Of a stretch of DNA of 64,000 nt, positions 12,908 to 23,284 are shown piece by piece. The translations under genes were made by a program, and so were the position numbers. The stretch covers positions 18,972-82,971 of the forward strand of contig JALMLS010000500.1 of the NCBI GenBank assembly GCA_038496445.1, in the 5' to 3' direction. This DNA is from Trichosphaerium sp. ATCC 40318. Lineage: Eukaryota > Discosea > Flabellinia > Trichosidae. Within the stretch, counting starts at the first letter, position 1, and the number at the start of each line of letters is the position of its first letter. The notes beneath the pieces are model-generated. The model did no database searches, was not told the origin of the DNA, and saw nothing but the letters and a program-made list of their open reading frames with translations.

Positions 12908-15900
12908 ATGGCTTCATCTAAAGTGTTTTCTGTGCATTTTGCCGATGGCTACGTGAGTCGTATGACATTGAAGCCCCATTTGAAGCTACGACATGTATTA
13001 CACACAAAGGCGGGCAAACGGGGCATAAATCCCGATGCCTTCCTTGCAAAGGATAAAAACGGAAATGTTTTAAACGTCAATGATACTCTGGGTAGTTTAC
13101 AACACTTGGAAGTTTTCTTTACGCAACCGAAATTTACTAGAGGTAAAAACACTTGCAAAAGTAATGAAAACAATTATTTAAATGTTTTCTAGGCGTATTT
13201 AAGGGTGATGGAATACCTGACAGCGTGTTCAGTGGTGAGCAAGAATCGTTCAAAATTACCACCCCAGCCAGTACCCAATTGAGCGACATCACTGTATTAA
13301 TACGAATGAAGAAGTCTAAAACGGAGGCATCAATAAGTCGAACTTCAAACGGCAATTTTTCTGTATTCTGGTGCGTTTTGATTGTCACTGCACGCACGTA
13401 AAACTGCGATCCTTTTGTTTTACGCGGTTTTAATTATAGTTGGAGTAATTCGAGCTAACAATAACCAAGGACTCCACCCCAAGCCGGTGTATATACGATC
13501 ACAGTGTTCGTTGGTGGCGTTATGATGCAAGGTACTTAGCGCGACAAGTTTTATTTATAATTCTATTTGTTTGCTAATCGATCTATCTAGATTGTCCTAT
13601 GCGTGTAGAGATAAAGCGTGCGTTTGTTTATAACTAAATATCTTCACTACGATCTGTTTTTTTTCCAAAAGGCAAAACAAGTACTAATTGGGCATTAGCT
13701 CCACCTGCCACACGCAAACTTGTAAAATGTTGGGCTCCATTCGAAGCACTTGAGAAAGGAGAAATACCTCTTGATGTTAGCGACATATGTGAGGTTTATT
13801 GCGAGCAAGGTGATTGGTGGGAAGGTAAAAACTTGCGTACACTTGATACTGGATGGTTTCCAAAGGATTTTTGTGCATCTGTCGAGTCTGATGAAATTAC
13901 TGAAAACCAGATTTCTTCAAAGTTGTCAAAAGCAACGATAAATGCTCTCATTTCATCTCCAAGAAAACCAAACAAGTATGGGCGCTATGGCATAAGAAAT
14001 GCCGAAGACTCAGTGCTACTACAGAGCTTTATAAGTTGTTTTAATTTTACAACTGAATCGACATCAAATGTTGATTATCATTATAAAACAATCACAAAGA
14101 GGCGTACATTACCACTTGAGAGGACTGGATGTAAAATAGACGCATCGCAAACAAAAGAACTACATAATTTATTAATCAAGCTCGAAATACCTTTCTTGGT
14201 TCCAGAGTTTGTACCAATACCAACTCCTAAGCGTAATATAAGCTACACAACTGAAGAAAGTGACTCAGATGAGGGCGTAAGTGTGAAGAAAAGAGGATGT
14301 CTTTTTTGAGAAAAAGGTCGTTCCTCATGTTGATTTTTTAGGAAGTACCAGAAGAGCTTATAAGATCAAGAAGAACTCCCACAAAAAAGAAATCAAAGAA
14401 AAAATTCTATCGCCTAGTCAAACAGAAATTAGGTACGTCACGTGGACTTATTTTTCCAGTTTTGTAAGGAAACTAAACTTGTAACAGGAGACAAATTGAA
14501 AAAAACAAGCACTAAAGATCTTCCACCAGAAGATGCTCCTAGAGTACAGTACTTATCAGGATCTGTTCGAACAGCTGTTACCTTGATGGGTGATACCAAT
14601 CCTTCACGTGGCTTAGCACATGTGGAACCTCCACAAGGGTTTGAACGCTTAGTAGTACGGCACAACAATCTTGTATTTTTTTTTGCAAAGCCCGAACCTC
14701 TGCTGTAGTTTGCATTTTTCTAACAGTTTATGTAGACACGCAAGGAGACTGTTACGAGAGTGAGACTATCACCTCGACAACCAATGTCAAGCCGTAATCG
14801 CGTGTTTGACGCAGTGGACGATGTTGACGCTGATACACGTGATAATGTTACAATTACTAGACCTTCATTGCTAATTCCAAATTCTACTGGTGGTACAAGC
14901 GCACTTACAGATTCAAAAAATTCTGGACTAGTAAAAAATAGTTCCACTGACGCTATTGTCGATGATGGTAACGCTGAACATTCTAAAAAGAGTGCACGAC
15001 AGTATATAAGCGAGCAAAGTGATTTTGAAGACTCCACTATACAAGACGTAACAAGTGATGAAGAAAAAAGTAAAGACAGCACTTCTTCTCGAATCAGTTT
15101 TCAGTCAGAGAATACAGAAGAACAACTAGATGAAGATGAAGAAGAATTAAGTTTATCAACACCAAGTGAAAGCGAAGAAGAAAGCCAGAAGAGACCAGTT
15201 GATCAAGCTGTTAAACGAAAAGAAACCGAACAAGAATCTACTGATGAAAGTGAAGTTGATGATTCTTTTAATCCTATAACAAGAGTGTTATCTCACTACT
15301 CACAGATATCAGAGAGTTCTACAGAGCCAGAAAAGAAGTTTAAAAAGCCACCAATGGTTAAATCAGCTACAACTGTACCAATCAGAAATAGTTTTACAAG
15401 AGAGATAAGCACTATTCCAGAAGAACCAGCGAATACTTTTCATGGAAAAGCTCTAAACTCTGATGCCAGTAGTAGATCTGTCTTTCAAAGAGCATTAGAT
15501 AAGGCTAGACTTGCTGCTAGACAAAGTGTTCATGTAGCTCCTTCAGATGCTGATAGTGCTGTTTCTTCATCTTTGAGAGAATCTGGTTCTGGTGTAAGTT
15601 TTTTTTTTCAAGCTCTTTGTTGTTGCTGTTCTTTAGTCGTTTTTTTTGACAAAGTATTAACTTGATAATAGGCTCAAGGGACTGCTGCCGATACTGCTAC
15701 AAGTGATGATGATGGTGATAACTCTGAAGACGATATTAAACTTCCTAGCTGGGCAGTGGAGATTGACTATCCAATACAAAAGTATAAAGAAGAACGTAAT
15801 GTAAAGGGGTGGCCTGATATCTTTATTGCTACTTCTTATGTTGTTTCAAAAGATCCTCTTTCTTTGTATGTTGTACGTAGGATGCTTAAAGAGTATCCAG

Positions 15901-16248
15901 ACTGTGTCAACGATGCTAATCAACAGGTACAATAACCAAGAAGAATCATCACTTATTTTCTCTTTTTTTTTAAGGGTTCTACAGCACTACATATAGCTGC
16001 AAACTATGGCAATGAAGACATGGTTCAGATTCTTCTTGCGTCATCAGCTGATCCAACATTATCAAACAATTGGGGTATGTTATTCTGCAGTACATGCCAA
16101 CAAGTGTTCTTGTCTTAACTTTTTTTTTTTCATCAGGTGATACGCCTATAACTATTGCACATAACCTTAACCATAAGAATATAATTAAAATTTTTGTAAA
16201 GAGAGGGTTTAAAGAAGCTAAAAAACTCAAGAAAGCTAAAAAGCGATG
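12908..16248 (+). CDS. Multidomain adaptor: ubiquitin-like/RBD, filamin-type repeat, SH3, ankyrin
   Basis: The ATG at 12908 opens MASSKVFSVHFADGYVSRMT, a beta-grasp segment resembling a Ras-binding domain (to about residue 75). After an intron (13141-13191) comes FKGDGIPDSVFSGEQESFKI ... SNGNFSVFW; splicing at GTGCG (13371) to an acceptor near 13469 continues in frame with TPPQAGVYTITVFVGGVMM, which together match the filamin/ABP280 immunoglobulin-like repeat ending (YTP..G.Y.I.V..GG). Another intron leads to an SH3 domain: KLVKCWAPFEALEKGEIPLD ... EQGDWWEG ... GWFPKDFC (13720-13880). A long acidic/serine-rich region (14760-15600) follows, then PSWAVEIDYPIQKY and ankyrin units GSTALHIAANYGNEDMVQIL and GDTPITIAHNLNHKNII, ending in a lysine-rich tail with stop TGA at 16246. 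Likely a cytoskeletal or signalling adaptor; I know no named orthologue. Splicing of the filamin/SH3 junction decides whether this is one gene or two. Confidence 0.68.
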
Positions 16249-16489
16249 ATCATGTGATCACATTGCTACTGTACAATAGATATTCTATGCTTTTAGTCTT
16301 GTTTATTTTTTGCTTATTCAATTGCTACAAAACTATTGTAAACCAACGACGTGTTTGGAAACAGACCTTGCAAGGACCAAGCGATAGTCAAAAAAAATTA
16401 GCAAAAAGTGTGAAGTGTCCATTGATTGTCTGTTTCAGGTACTATTACTATGTCAATCTTATATTATGGTTGTTGCAATTTCAGTTATT

Positions 16490-17871
16490 TTAGTGACTCA
16501 GTATAAACGTAGCGTACTTGTACGATATTTGTTTATCATCTGGTAATCTCCAATATGGCGTTTTGTGCTGTTTAAAACCCATAACAATAAAGTGATGAAA
16601 AGGACATAGAAAATACGTTGAATTGGCAGAACGAGGGTAAGCGTTAGCATACCTTTCATTGTCAAAATCGCCAATAGTTTCATCATTTACAGCATTATGT
16701 AAATAGCCATACAAAGTATCCTGTGTATCATTAACGGTTGTTTTAGGCATCATGTCAATTGGTAAATGATTATTGAAGTATCTTATTATTTTTTCAAATG
16801 ATGTTGTTACTATAAACTTTTCTGGTTTCTTTCCAAGATAATAATCATACTGATCAATAAAAGTTCTTTTGTAAGGAATTATTGATTGATCTATCTTTAT
16901 AATGAACTCTTCAACAGACCTTGAAAAATAGTGTAATATCTTCATTGAATTAACACTATTAACCATCTTTGCAGTTCCTTTATTATCATAGCCACAAAGA
17001 ACGTCTTCTTCGTGCTTCCATCCAGCACATTGAATATCATGTATACCAACTCTTGTTGTACTTTCGGGACGAAAAATCGTTTTACCACAGCCAAACACAT
17101 TCCTTTCTCTAGGTGCGTCTATTAACCCATTGGAGCGTGCATGAAGCATCCCGCAGGTATTGACTACTGACCATTTTATAGATAAACCACATGCTGTATT
17201 ATCATAAGGTAGATGTGGGTCCTCACGTTCTTGTTGTGGATCCTTTGTTCTTCTATTTTCATGTTCTTCCAAGAAGTTGTATGCTGCATTAATATCTGAC
17301 CCGTCTTCTTCAGGGTTTTTGAGGTAATGAAGATACTCATCAGTATGAAGAACAATCATCCAATCTGAAGTATTACCATAGAAAAGATTGCAACTACAAG
17401 AGTATGTGAGTGTAACTAAAAGTGAACTTGTATATTATCATACTTGTTGTGTATAACTGTTAGCTTGTCATTAGTGACTTTCTCTTTAGAATTGCCATAT
17501 AATGTTACTAGACCATGGTCAATAAAGTCTTTTAATTGTTCTGGTAGCTTAGATGAATCATGGTTATTATCAAACAGAAAGATATGATCAACACCAGCCA
17601 AGATGTTCCAAACAACCCATTGCCTTATTCTGTATTCGTTTTTTGTTGGTGCACATGCACCGAATCTGTATGTTTTGTTTTTCAAGCTGGCATCTACTGT
17701 ATCTGTTAAGAGGTTCCAGTTGATTTTGTTGTATGCAAATTCGCCTCTTTTTGTTTGCAACGTTCTTAGTGTTGTACTTGATCTTGAAGCACATAAGTAG
17801 TATACAGTACTCGCTAATAGCACTAGCATCCAAAGTAACAGTACTTTACGCCTATTGCTCATTGTGTGCAT
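16490..17871 (-). CDS. Type II membrane glycosyltransferase, GT92 (DUF23)-like
   Basis: The N-terminus has a short basic cytoplasmic stretch (MSNRRK) and a single hydrophobic anchor VLLLWMLVLLASTVYYLCA, typical of a Golgi type II enzyme. The catalytic part starts FGACAPTKNEYRIRQWVVWN ... AGVDHIFLFDNNHDSS, the classical GT92 opening, and contains WMIVLHTDEYLHYL, where TDE probably supplies the metal-binding DxD-like site. Only one intron is needed (about 17387-17439: donor GTATGATAAT, acceptor CTTGTAG), joining NN to CNLFYGNTSDW in frame. Two possible start codons (17871 or 17862) differ by three residues. The gene is intron-poor compared with most neighbours. The C-terminal part is long and probably also luminal. 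Sugar and acceptor cannot be inferred. Confidence 0.78.
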
Positions 17872-18133
17872 TCAAGATGATGAATTGACGTAGATTGTAT
17901 TCAAATCACTTCACAACACACTTCTGAGTTAGGTTACGCATTTAGAACACCTTTTATCGTAACAGGACGTGCAATCAAATACTTGTTTCAAACTCGAGAT
18001 TCTGTCCATGACTTGCTTTGATTTTAGTGTATAAAAACAAAGCCAGTTCATATTACAAAATTTCCGTTAGAAATTCTTCAAATAAGTGCGCTACAGTTCT
18101 AACAAAACAAGTGCCTTTTGGAATTTTATTTCG

Positions 18134-19566
18134 TTATTGAGATTTCTTATCAGATATTGCTTCGAGTGTTTCAGGATCTTCTACGTACTTACGTATGAGT
18201 TTTCCAAGCTTTGCTGCCTATGTAAATAATTTAGTAATCAATACAGGCCAACAAACTGACCTGAAAGCCGTCCAAGTATCTGTGGTCAAGGGTGACATTG
18301 AGGTTCATACGTGGCCTAAGTTATATGATCAGTAACTGGAACAACATAATCTTAGTACCTTATTACTATTTCTCCTTCATGTGCAACTACTTTATCAGAA
18401 ATAGCACCAACAAGAATGACACAAGGTGTATGAAAAAATGGGGAAAATGGAGCATACTACAAAGCTAGTTAGTTCTCTTGTGGAAAACAGCATTTCCAGC
18501 GAAGTTCGCTTGTGCATACCGCTTCATCAATACCCATAGAGCCCATATTAGTTACTACAACAGTTCCAAAAGGGAATCTTTTGATACCAACGGCCTTTAA
18601 TCAACAAAGTAAATAAAAACGATTCATAACAATTCTTGAGATGATTTTTTTTTGGACGTACAGACAAATCTAAGCCAACCGCACTCGCCAAGAAACCTCC
18701 CATATGGACTACTGGTCGTAATAAAAATGTAGGCAAGAGTCTAAAAAATCACGTGAGCGAGTCCGTTCTAGATATTCGAAAAACACAAAAAAGGGTTTAC
18801 CTGGCGAGGTTGACGCTCTTGTTAAAGTCCTTGTCTTTTCCAGCACGTAGTTTGGTTACGTGAGCTGTCATTTCATCTATAAACGCATCCATAGATTTAC
18901 TAGAAAAGCAATTAAAGCAAGAGGAAAATGAAGAAAAAACAAATGGATCCTCACTTGTCAAGGTCTGAAATTGTGACTCCTACAAGGTTATCACCACCTT
19001 CTACTGTAGCCAATATAGATATATCTGCCGTCTAGAGCAAAACTGAGACACGTTCTCAAAGTAAAGCCTTTGAAAATGTGATGGTTTTTTCTGACTGAGA
19101 AAGCCGACACGTACTTTTTTAGGCAAGTATCGGCCCCATAAGATACGCCCGTTGAATCTTGGCATGGTTTTTATTGTGTGGGCGACCGCTTTGCCTTTTG
19201 GGTAATGTTAGTATTTTTGTTGTTGTGTACGTTGCGTACTTATGACGTGCGTGGCGGTAACTTTTTTGCCTGTGGTGTCTCTGTACTTTTTTATGTACTT
19301 GAGTAAATTGGTACAGTCGATTTCTAGCTTAGTGTAGATATTCGAATCTGATTGTGCTGACCATGTTGATATGGCTATTTTTTGTCTGAGTTCGTTAGTG
19401 TCAATGAGAAAAAGCTTTAAATCGAAAATAAATACCTCACGCTCATTCCAGTAGATGTAAAACGCCATAAGAACGCAATGAACGCAATAATCACTGGCCA
19501 GAATATTATCGCGGGTAGAATAGAGTATAGAGCGTAGGTAACAATCGCAGCTGTTAACCAACCCAT
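18134..19566 (-). CDS. Membrane-anchored 2-oxoacid dehydrogenase acyltransferase (E2) catalytic domain
   Basis: The ATG at 19566 opens MGWLTAAIVTYALYSILPAI followed by a second hydrophobic stretch (IIFWPVIIAFIAFLW), i.e. two likely membrane segments or a hairpin. After an intron the E2 catalytic domain begins RQKIAISTWSAQSDSNIYTK, with LEIDCTNLLKYIKKYRD, KKVTATHVIGKAVAHTI, SILATVEGGDNLVGVTI, GTVVVTNMGSMGIDEA and the C-terminal active-site block IRPMLNVTLDHRYLDGFQAA, which keeps the HxxxDG catalytic motif (HRYLDG). There is no lipoyl domain and no peripheral-subunit-binding domain, so it should not work as a conventional pyruvate/oxoglutarate dehydrogenase core subunit; an acyltransferase acting on another acyl donor is possible but is inference. 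Roughly 300 residues in at least eight exons; the TCACGTGA at 18749 lies in one of its introns. Confidence 0.82.
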
Positions 19567-19875
19567 AACGAACTCTTACAGACTGTCTCAAAATGAAAGG
19601 TGATTGATTCGAATGAACGATTTTATAAAGTCAATGTCATTCAGCTGTGAAGCCAATGGGCGAATTCAAAGGCCTCTAAACAAATGTGGATTGTCAAAAC
19701 GTTGTGTGGGTTTCGAAGTAGTACACATACTTTGACCTAAGTGTACAACTTTACTCACGTGATATTCCTCTTTAATGTTTTTGCTAATGGGGTTGAATTT
19801 GAAATGCTGATGCATGTGTTTGGTTGCAGGCAGCTTAGAAGGAGTTGTGAAGGACGTAGTGGATCGCGTGGGGAA
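19567..19875. promoter_or_regulatory. divergent intergenic region with TCACGTGA palindrome
   Basis: About 310 bp between two divergently oriented start codons (E2-like gene on the left, orphan gene on the right). It contains an exact TCACGTGA palindrome at 19755-19762, about 120 bp upstream of the right-hand ATG. No other recognisable feature. Confidence 0.4.
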
Positions 19876-20445
19876 ATGTTAAAACTTAGTGAAGAAACGC
19901 TGCTCGACCTTTTGCATAAACTAGTGTTAAAATTGTCTTTCTCTTCTAGTGAAGAAATTAAATCAATAGCACTTTCCTGTAAGTTTGTACTTTAGCTGAG
20001 CGCTACTATGCAGAGTATCCTAACTTTAGATTTTGTGTTGCATTGAATTGTTAAAGGAAGATCACGTGATAGTTAGCCGAGCTGTCCAAGTACCAAGATG
20101 CTTGCTGGTACCTGCCACTGTAAATAGCACTTGGCTATGTACTGTTTTGACCAATGTCGACCATTTAACTGATTGTATTTCTACAGTGATGCTGCAATCA
20201 AAGGTACATGCTTACTTGGGATGTAACGAACCCAAATATAGATTAAAATCGAGTAATAGATCCTTAAGGATGCAAAGGAGCACTTGAAAATCGATAATGT
20301 AGTCGTTAGCCAAACGAAGTCACTAACAGACTCTAAAACATTTTCTGGGTACTTGGCGGTTCTAGAAACAGTACGTTATTGGCTTCTAATAGTAATCCCA
20401 TCAATTCGCGAACAATTTGTTGAAAATAAACAATTGGAGTGTTAA
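19876..20445 (+). CDS. Small orphan protein, spliced model
   Basis: The ATG at 19876 gives MLKLSEETLLDLLHKLVLKL, then SFSSSEEIKSIAL; splicing at GTAAGTTTGTACTTTAG (19980-) continues in frame as SERYYAEYPNFRFCVALN. Further coding blocks are SELSKYQDAC (about 20080-20107), TWLCTVLTNVDHLTDCISTV (about 20130-20190) and DAKEHLKIDNVVVSQTKSL to IREQFVENKQLEC, with stop TAA at 20443. The protein would be about 160-170 residues, mostly helical. I recognise no family. One of the predicted introns (20108-20127) would be only 20 nt. It sits directly upstream of the TBC gene on the same strand, so it could also be that gene's 5' part, although a stop codon separates them in the model used here. Confidence 0.45.
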
Positions 20446-23194
20446 AAACTTATAAGGACGGACAATACGTTATTGCTTGGACGTCATACTACAGAAATTC
20501 CAATCTCAGTGATCAAACTGAATGGCTTGACGTTGGCACGGGTGAAGACGTAACTGCGAGTACGTTCCAATTGCTTACAGCCTTTTGGGCGTTACCCGAT
20601 TTATTTTCTGTGCCATTTGTCATTTACTCGGTATTAGCTGATGCAAAACGCGCAAATGCACAAAACAAAGGTGATTGCAATCAAACCCAAGTCGCCAAAG
20701 GTAACAAAAATCACCTGTCACTTTCTCGAGCTTACTATTAATTCTCAGATTATGAGATACGATTACCACTATCAACAATCAAGTAACCATTTACAGCTTG
20801 TACGGTTTTACTTACTACTGTACAGGACAGTTAGGACTTCAATACCACCTCTTGGATCAGGTTATGCACGTCTCATCTTCATGACAAATGATCAAGTGCC
20901 ACATCAGTTCTTTTTCAAAAATAGAACGTCGGTAAAGCAATTCATGGACGAATTACGAAACTACACATATGTCACAAGGTAATAATGAAAGCCTATAATA
21001 GCTTAATGATAATATTAAGTATTAAACTAGGTCTCATGATGATTCACACTTGTATTACTTGAATGACTCCTCAGATCCTTTTCGTCGTAGTGTTCTCACT
21101 CTACTCAACAATCCAAATAATATGGATTACGGTTCTAGACATGGTGATAATTCTTGGGATGTATTTGGAGTTAAGATGCTGTCAAAGTTTTCTAAGGTCA
21201 CCGGATTCTCTAAAGGTAAGTATTAGTTTACATACGATTTTATTAATTAAGTTAGATTTATGGATAGATAAGATGTCATTGACTCCTACTCAACCATCAA
21301 CCAGTAGCAATACAGTTCCTGTATCAAGCAGTTTAGGATCTTTTGAGTTACTTCAAGATGAACTGACTGATTCAGCAGCTGTTAAAGTGCGATTACATAT
21401 GTTACATTTAATCTTTCTTATTTCGGTTAGACTGCGATGAAGATTTCCAACACTGTTCCAAGAGGCAAACCTCTCACTGCAACTCAATGGAAAAAGAGTT
21501 TTGACAAAGAGGGTAGGTTAACCAACCCTACTAGCATTCGTGCGACTATAGCTTTAGGAGTACGAAAAAGCACATGCATAATTCCAGGTTAACTTTTCTG
21601 TAAGGGAATGGATCCTTCAATTCGTGAGGAAGTCTGGAAGTACTTATTGAAGTACTATCCTTGGGACTCAACAAAAGCCCAGAGAACCGAATTACGTATA
21701 AAGAAGGCGTATGCAATGTATGTAACCGTATGTAGTGTTAAATGTTATGTAGGAAAGAATATGAAGCATACAAGGGTCAGTGGACGACAATCACTGCTGA
21801 GCAAGAAACACATCACTCCAAATTTAGACAAAAGCGTCACCGTATAGGTATGTAACCACTGGTACTATTTTATTCTTACTTTGAGTATAGAAAAGGATGT
21901 TTGGAGAACAGACAGGGAACATCCACTTTATAAGGACAAAGAAGGAGAAGGCTTAAAAACCCTCTATGATATTCTCATGACTTATTGTTTCTTCAACTGG
22001 GATTTAGGTATAACTATCTGACACCCTTTTAAAGTACTAAGTCAATATCCAGGATATGTACAAGGCATGAATGACTTGCTGTCGCCTCTTTTGATATTAA
22101 TGAAGAATCCTACGGATACTTTTTGGTGCTTTAAGGGATTGATGGACGAGATGGTAGTACAGTTTATCTATTTTCTGTGAACTAACGACTGTAGGCCAAA
22201 AATTTCGATAAAGATCAAATTGGTATGCGTACACAGCTCATGCAATTGTCAAGACTTGTGCGTGTATTGGATAGGCAACTATACGATTACCTAGGTACGA
22301 CGCATTTGAAATAGAACTTGTGGGTTTTTTTTGGTCTTTTCTCACTTTTTTATGTTTCTAGAGAAAGTTGAATGTTTAAATATGTTCTACTGCTTCCGTT
22401 GGATACTCATTGCTTTTAAACGTGAATTTGCAAGTTCTCAAGTTGCTATCATTTGGGAGGTAGCTGACTTTTGTGATTTTTATTCTTTGGTAAAGTTAAC
22501 ACTTCTGTTAGAGTTGTTGGGCTCATACTTGCCCTCACATGCATTTATTTGTAGCAGCTGCTATTCTAATTAAATTTCGTGGTGTTATAATGACCCAAGA
22601 GATGAAATTTGATAACTTACTTCAAGTACGAGTGCTTGTTTTATATCAATGCTCGTTTTAACTTATTTTTGATAGTTCACAAATGGTTTGGCACGTAAGT
22701 TGGATCATATTGGTCTCCTTGAATCCGCTGAAGGTCTCTACCTGTCGTTTTTGAAGGAAGACGATGCAATAAAGGTAACAACAGCATAAATCAAAAAAGT
22801 ATCAAAAGTTAATGGGTTTTTAAGGAACGTGTCTTCGACGTAGATAAGCAGTGAGTACAATGCTGCTACAACCCTCTAGCCACTGTAATCACTATAAACA
22901 CTTTTTTATTTTCCCACAATTACCAAATCATGTGAGCACTTGTACTTGGTTAATTGGTTGTTATGACATTTGTCTAACTGTGACCAACTAATGTAATTAT
23001 CTGTCGCAAATAACGACGCTAAAAGCTTGACCTGTACTAGTATTAGGCGATCCATTAGCGACATTCAAGGTTTAACGGCTCGTCTGAGGAGACTAATCAA
23101 TAGCCGGGTAAAACAATCATACATAACCCTCGAAGTTATGTCTAGTCTATTGGTATGTGGTTTTGTGCTGTTGGAAGCAAATGAGACATGTTAA
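20442..23194 (+). CDS. TBC1D15: TBC1D15/17-type Rab GTPase-activating protein
   Basis: The N-terminal part matches the DUF3548/Rab-binding region of TBC1D15/17: YVIAWTSYYRNSNLSD, YEIRLPLSTIK, RLIFMTNDQVPHQFFFKN, VKQFMDELRNYTYVTRS, DPFRRSVLTLLNN, FGVKMLSKFSKVTGFSKD. The TBC catalytic domain follows: MDPSIREEVWKYLLKYYPWD (21608-), the arginine-finger motif RIEKDVWRTDREHPLY (21880-21935), YDILMTYCFFNWDLGYVQGM (with the glutamine finger YVQGMND), SPLLILMKNPTDTFWCF, and CFRWILIAFKREF. It predicts a GAP for a Rab7-like GTPase on late endosomes or mitochondria. No clear ATG lies just upstream of 20442, so the true first exon is unresolved. A strong GTGAGT donor at 22851 and acceptor at 23046 extend the frame to RSISDIQGLTARLRRLINSR and a stop at 23192-23194. 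The DNA polymerase alpha gene begins 90 bp later. Confidence 0.82.
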
Positions 23195-23284
23195 GTTTTT
23201 TTTCGCTTATTTCAAATTAGCACAGATTTGCCGCGCAACGTACAACGAACGAATTAATCATAGCGTATTTATTAACGTATATAG

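Noticed and set aside
13371-13401. End of a separate small gene at the TAA near 13399
   Set aside because: Splicing at GTGCG and continuing at 13469 completes a filamin-type repeat in phase, which explains the sequence better than a stop after FSVFW.
22852-22854. TGA at 22852 as the end of the TBC gene
   Set aside because: The TGA is part of a strong GTGAGT donor; splicing to 23046 extends the frame with RSISDIQGLTARL, so the end was moved to 23194.
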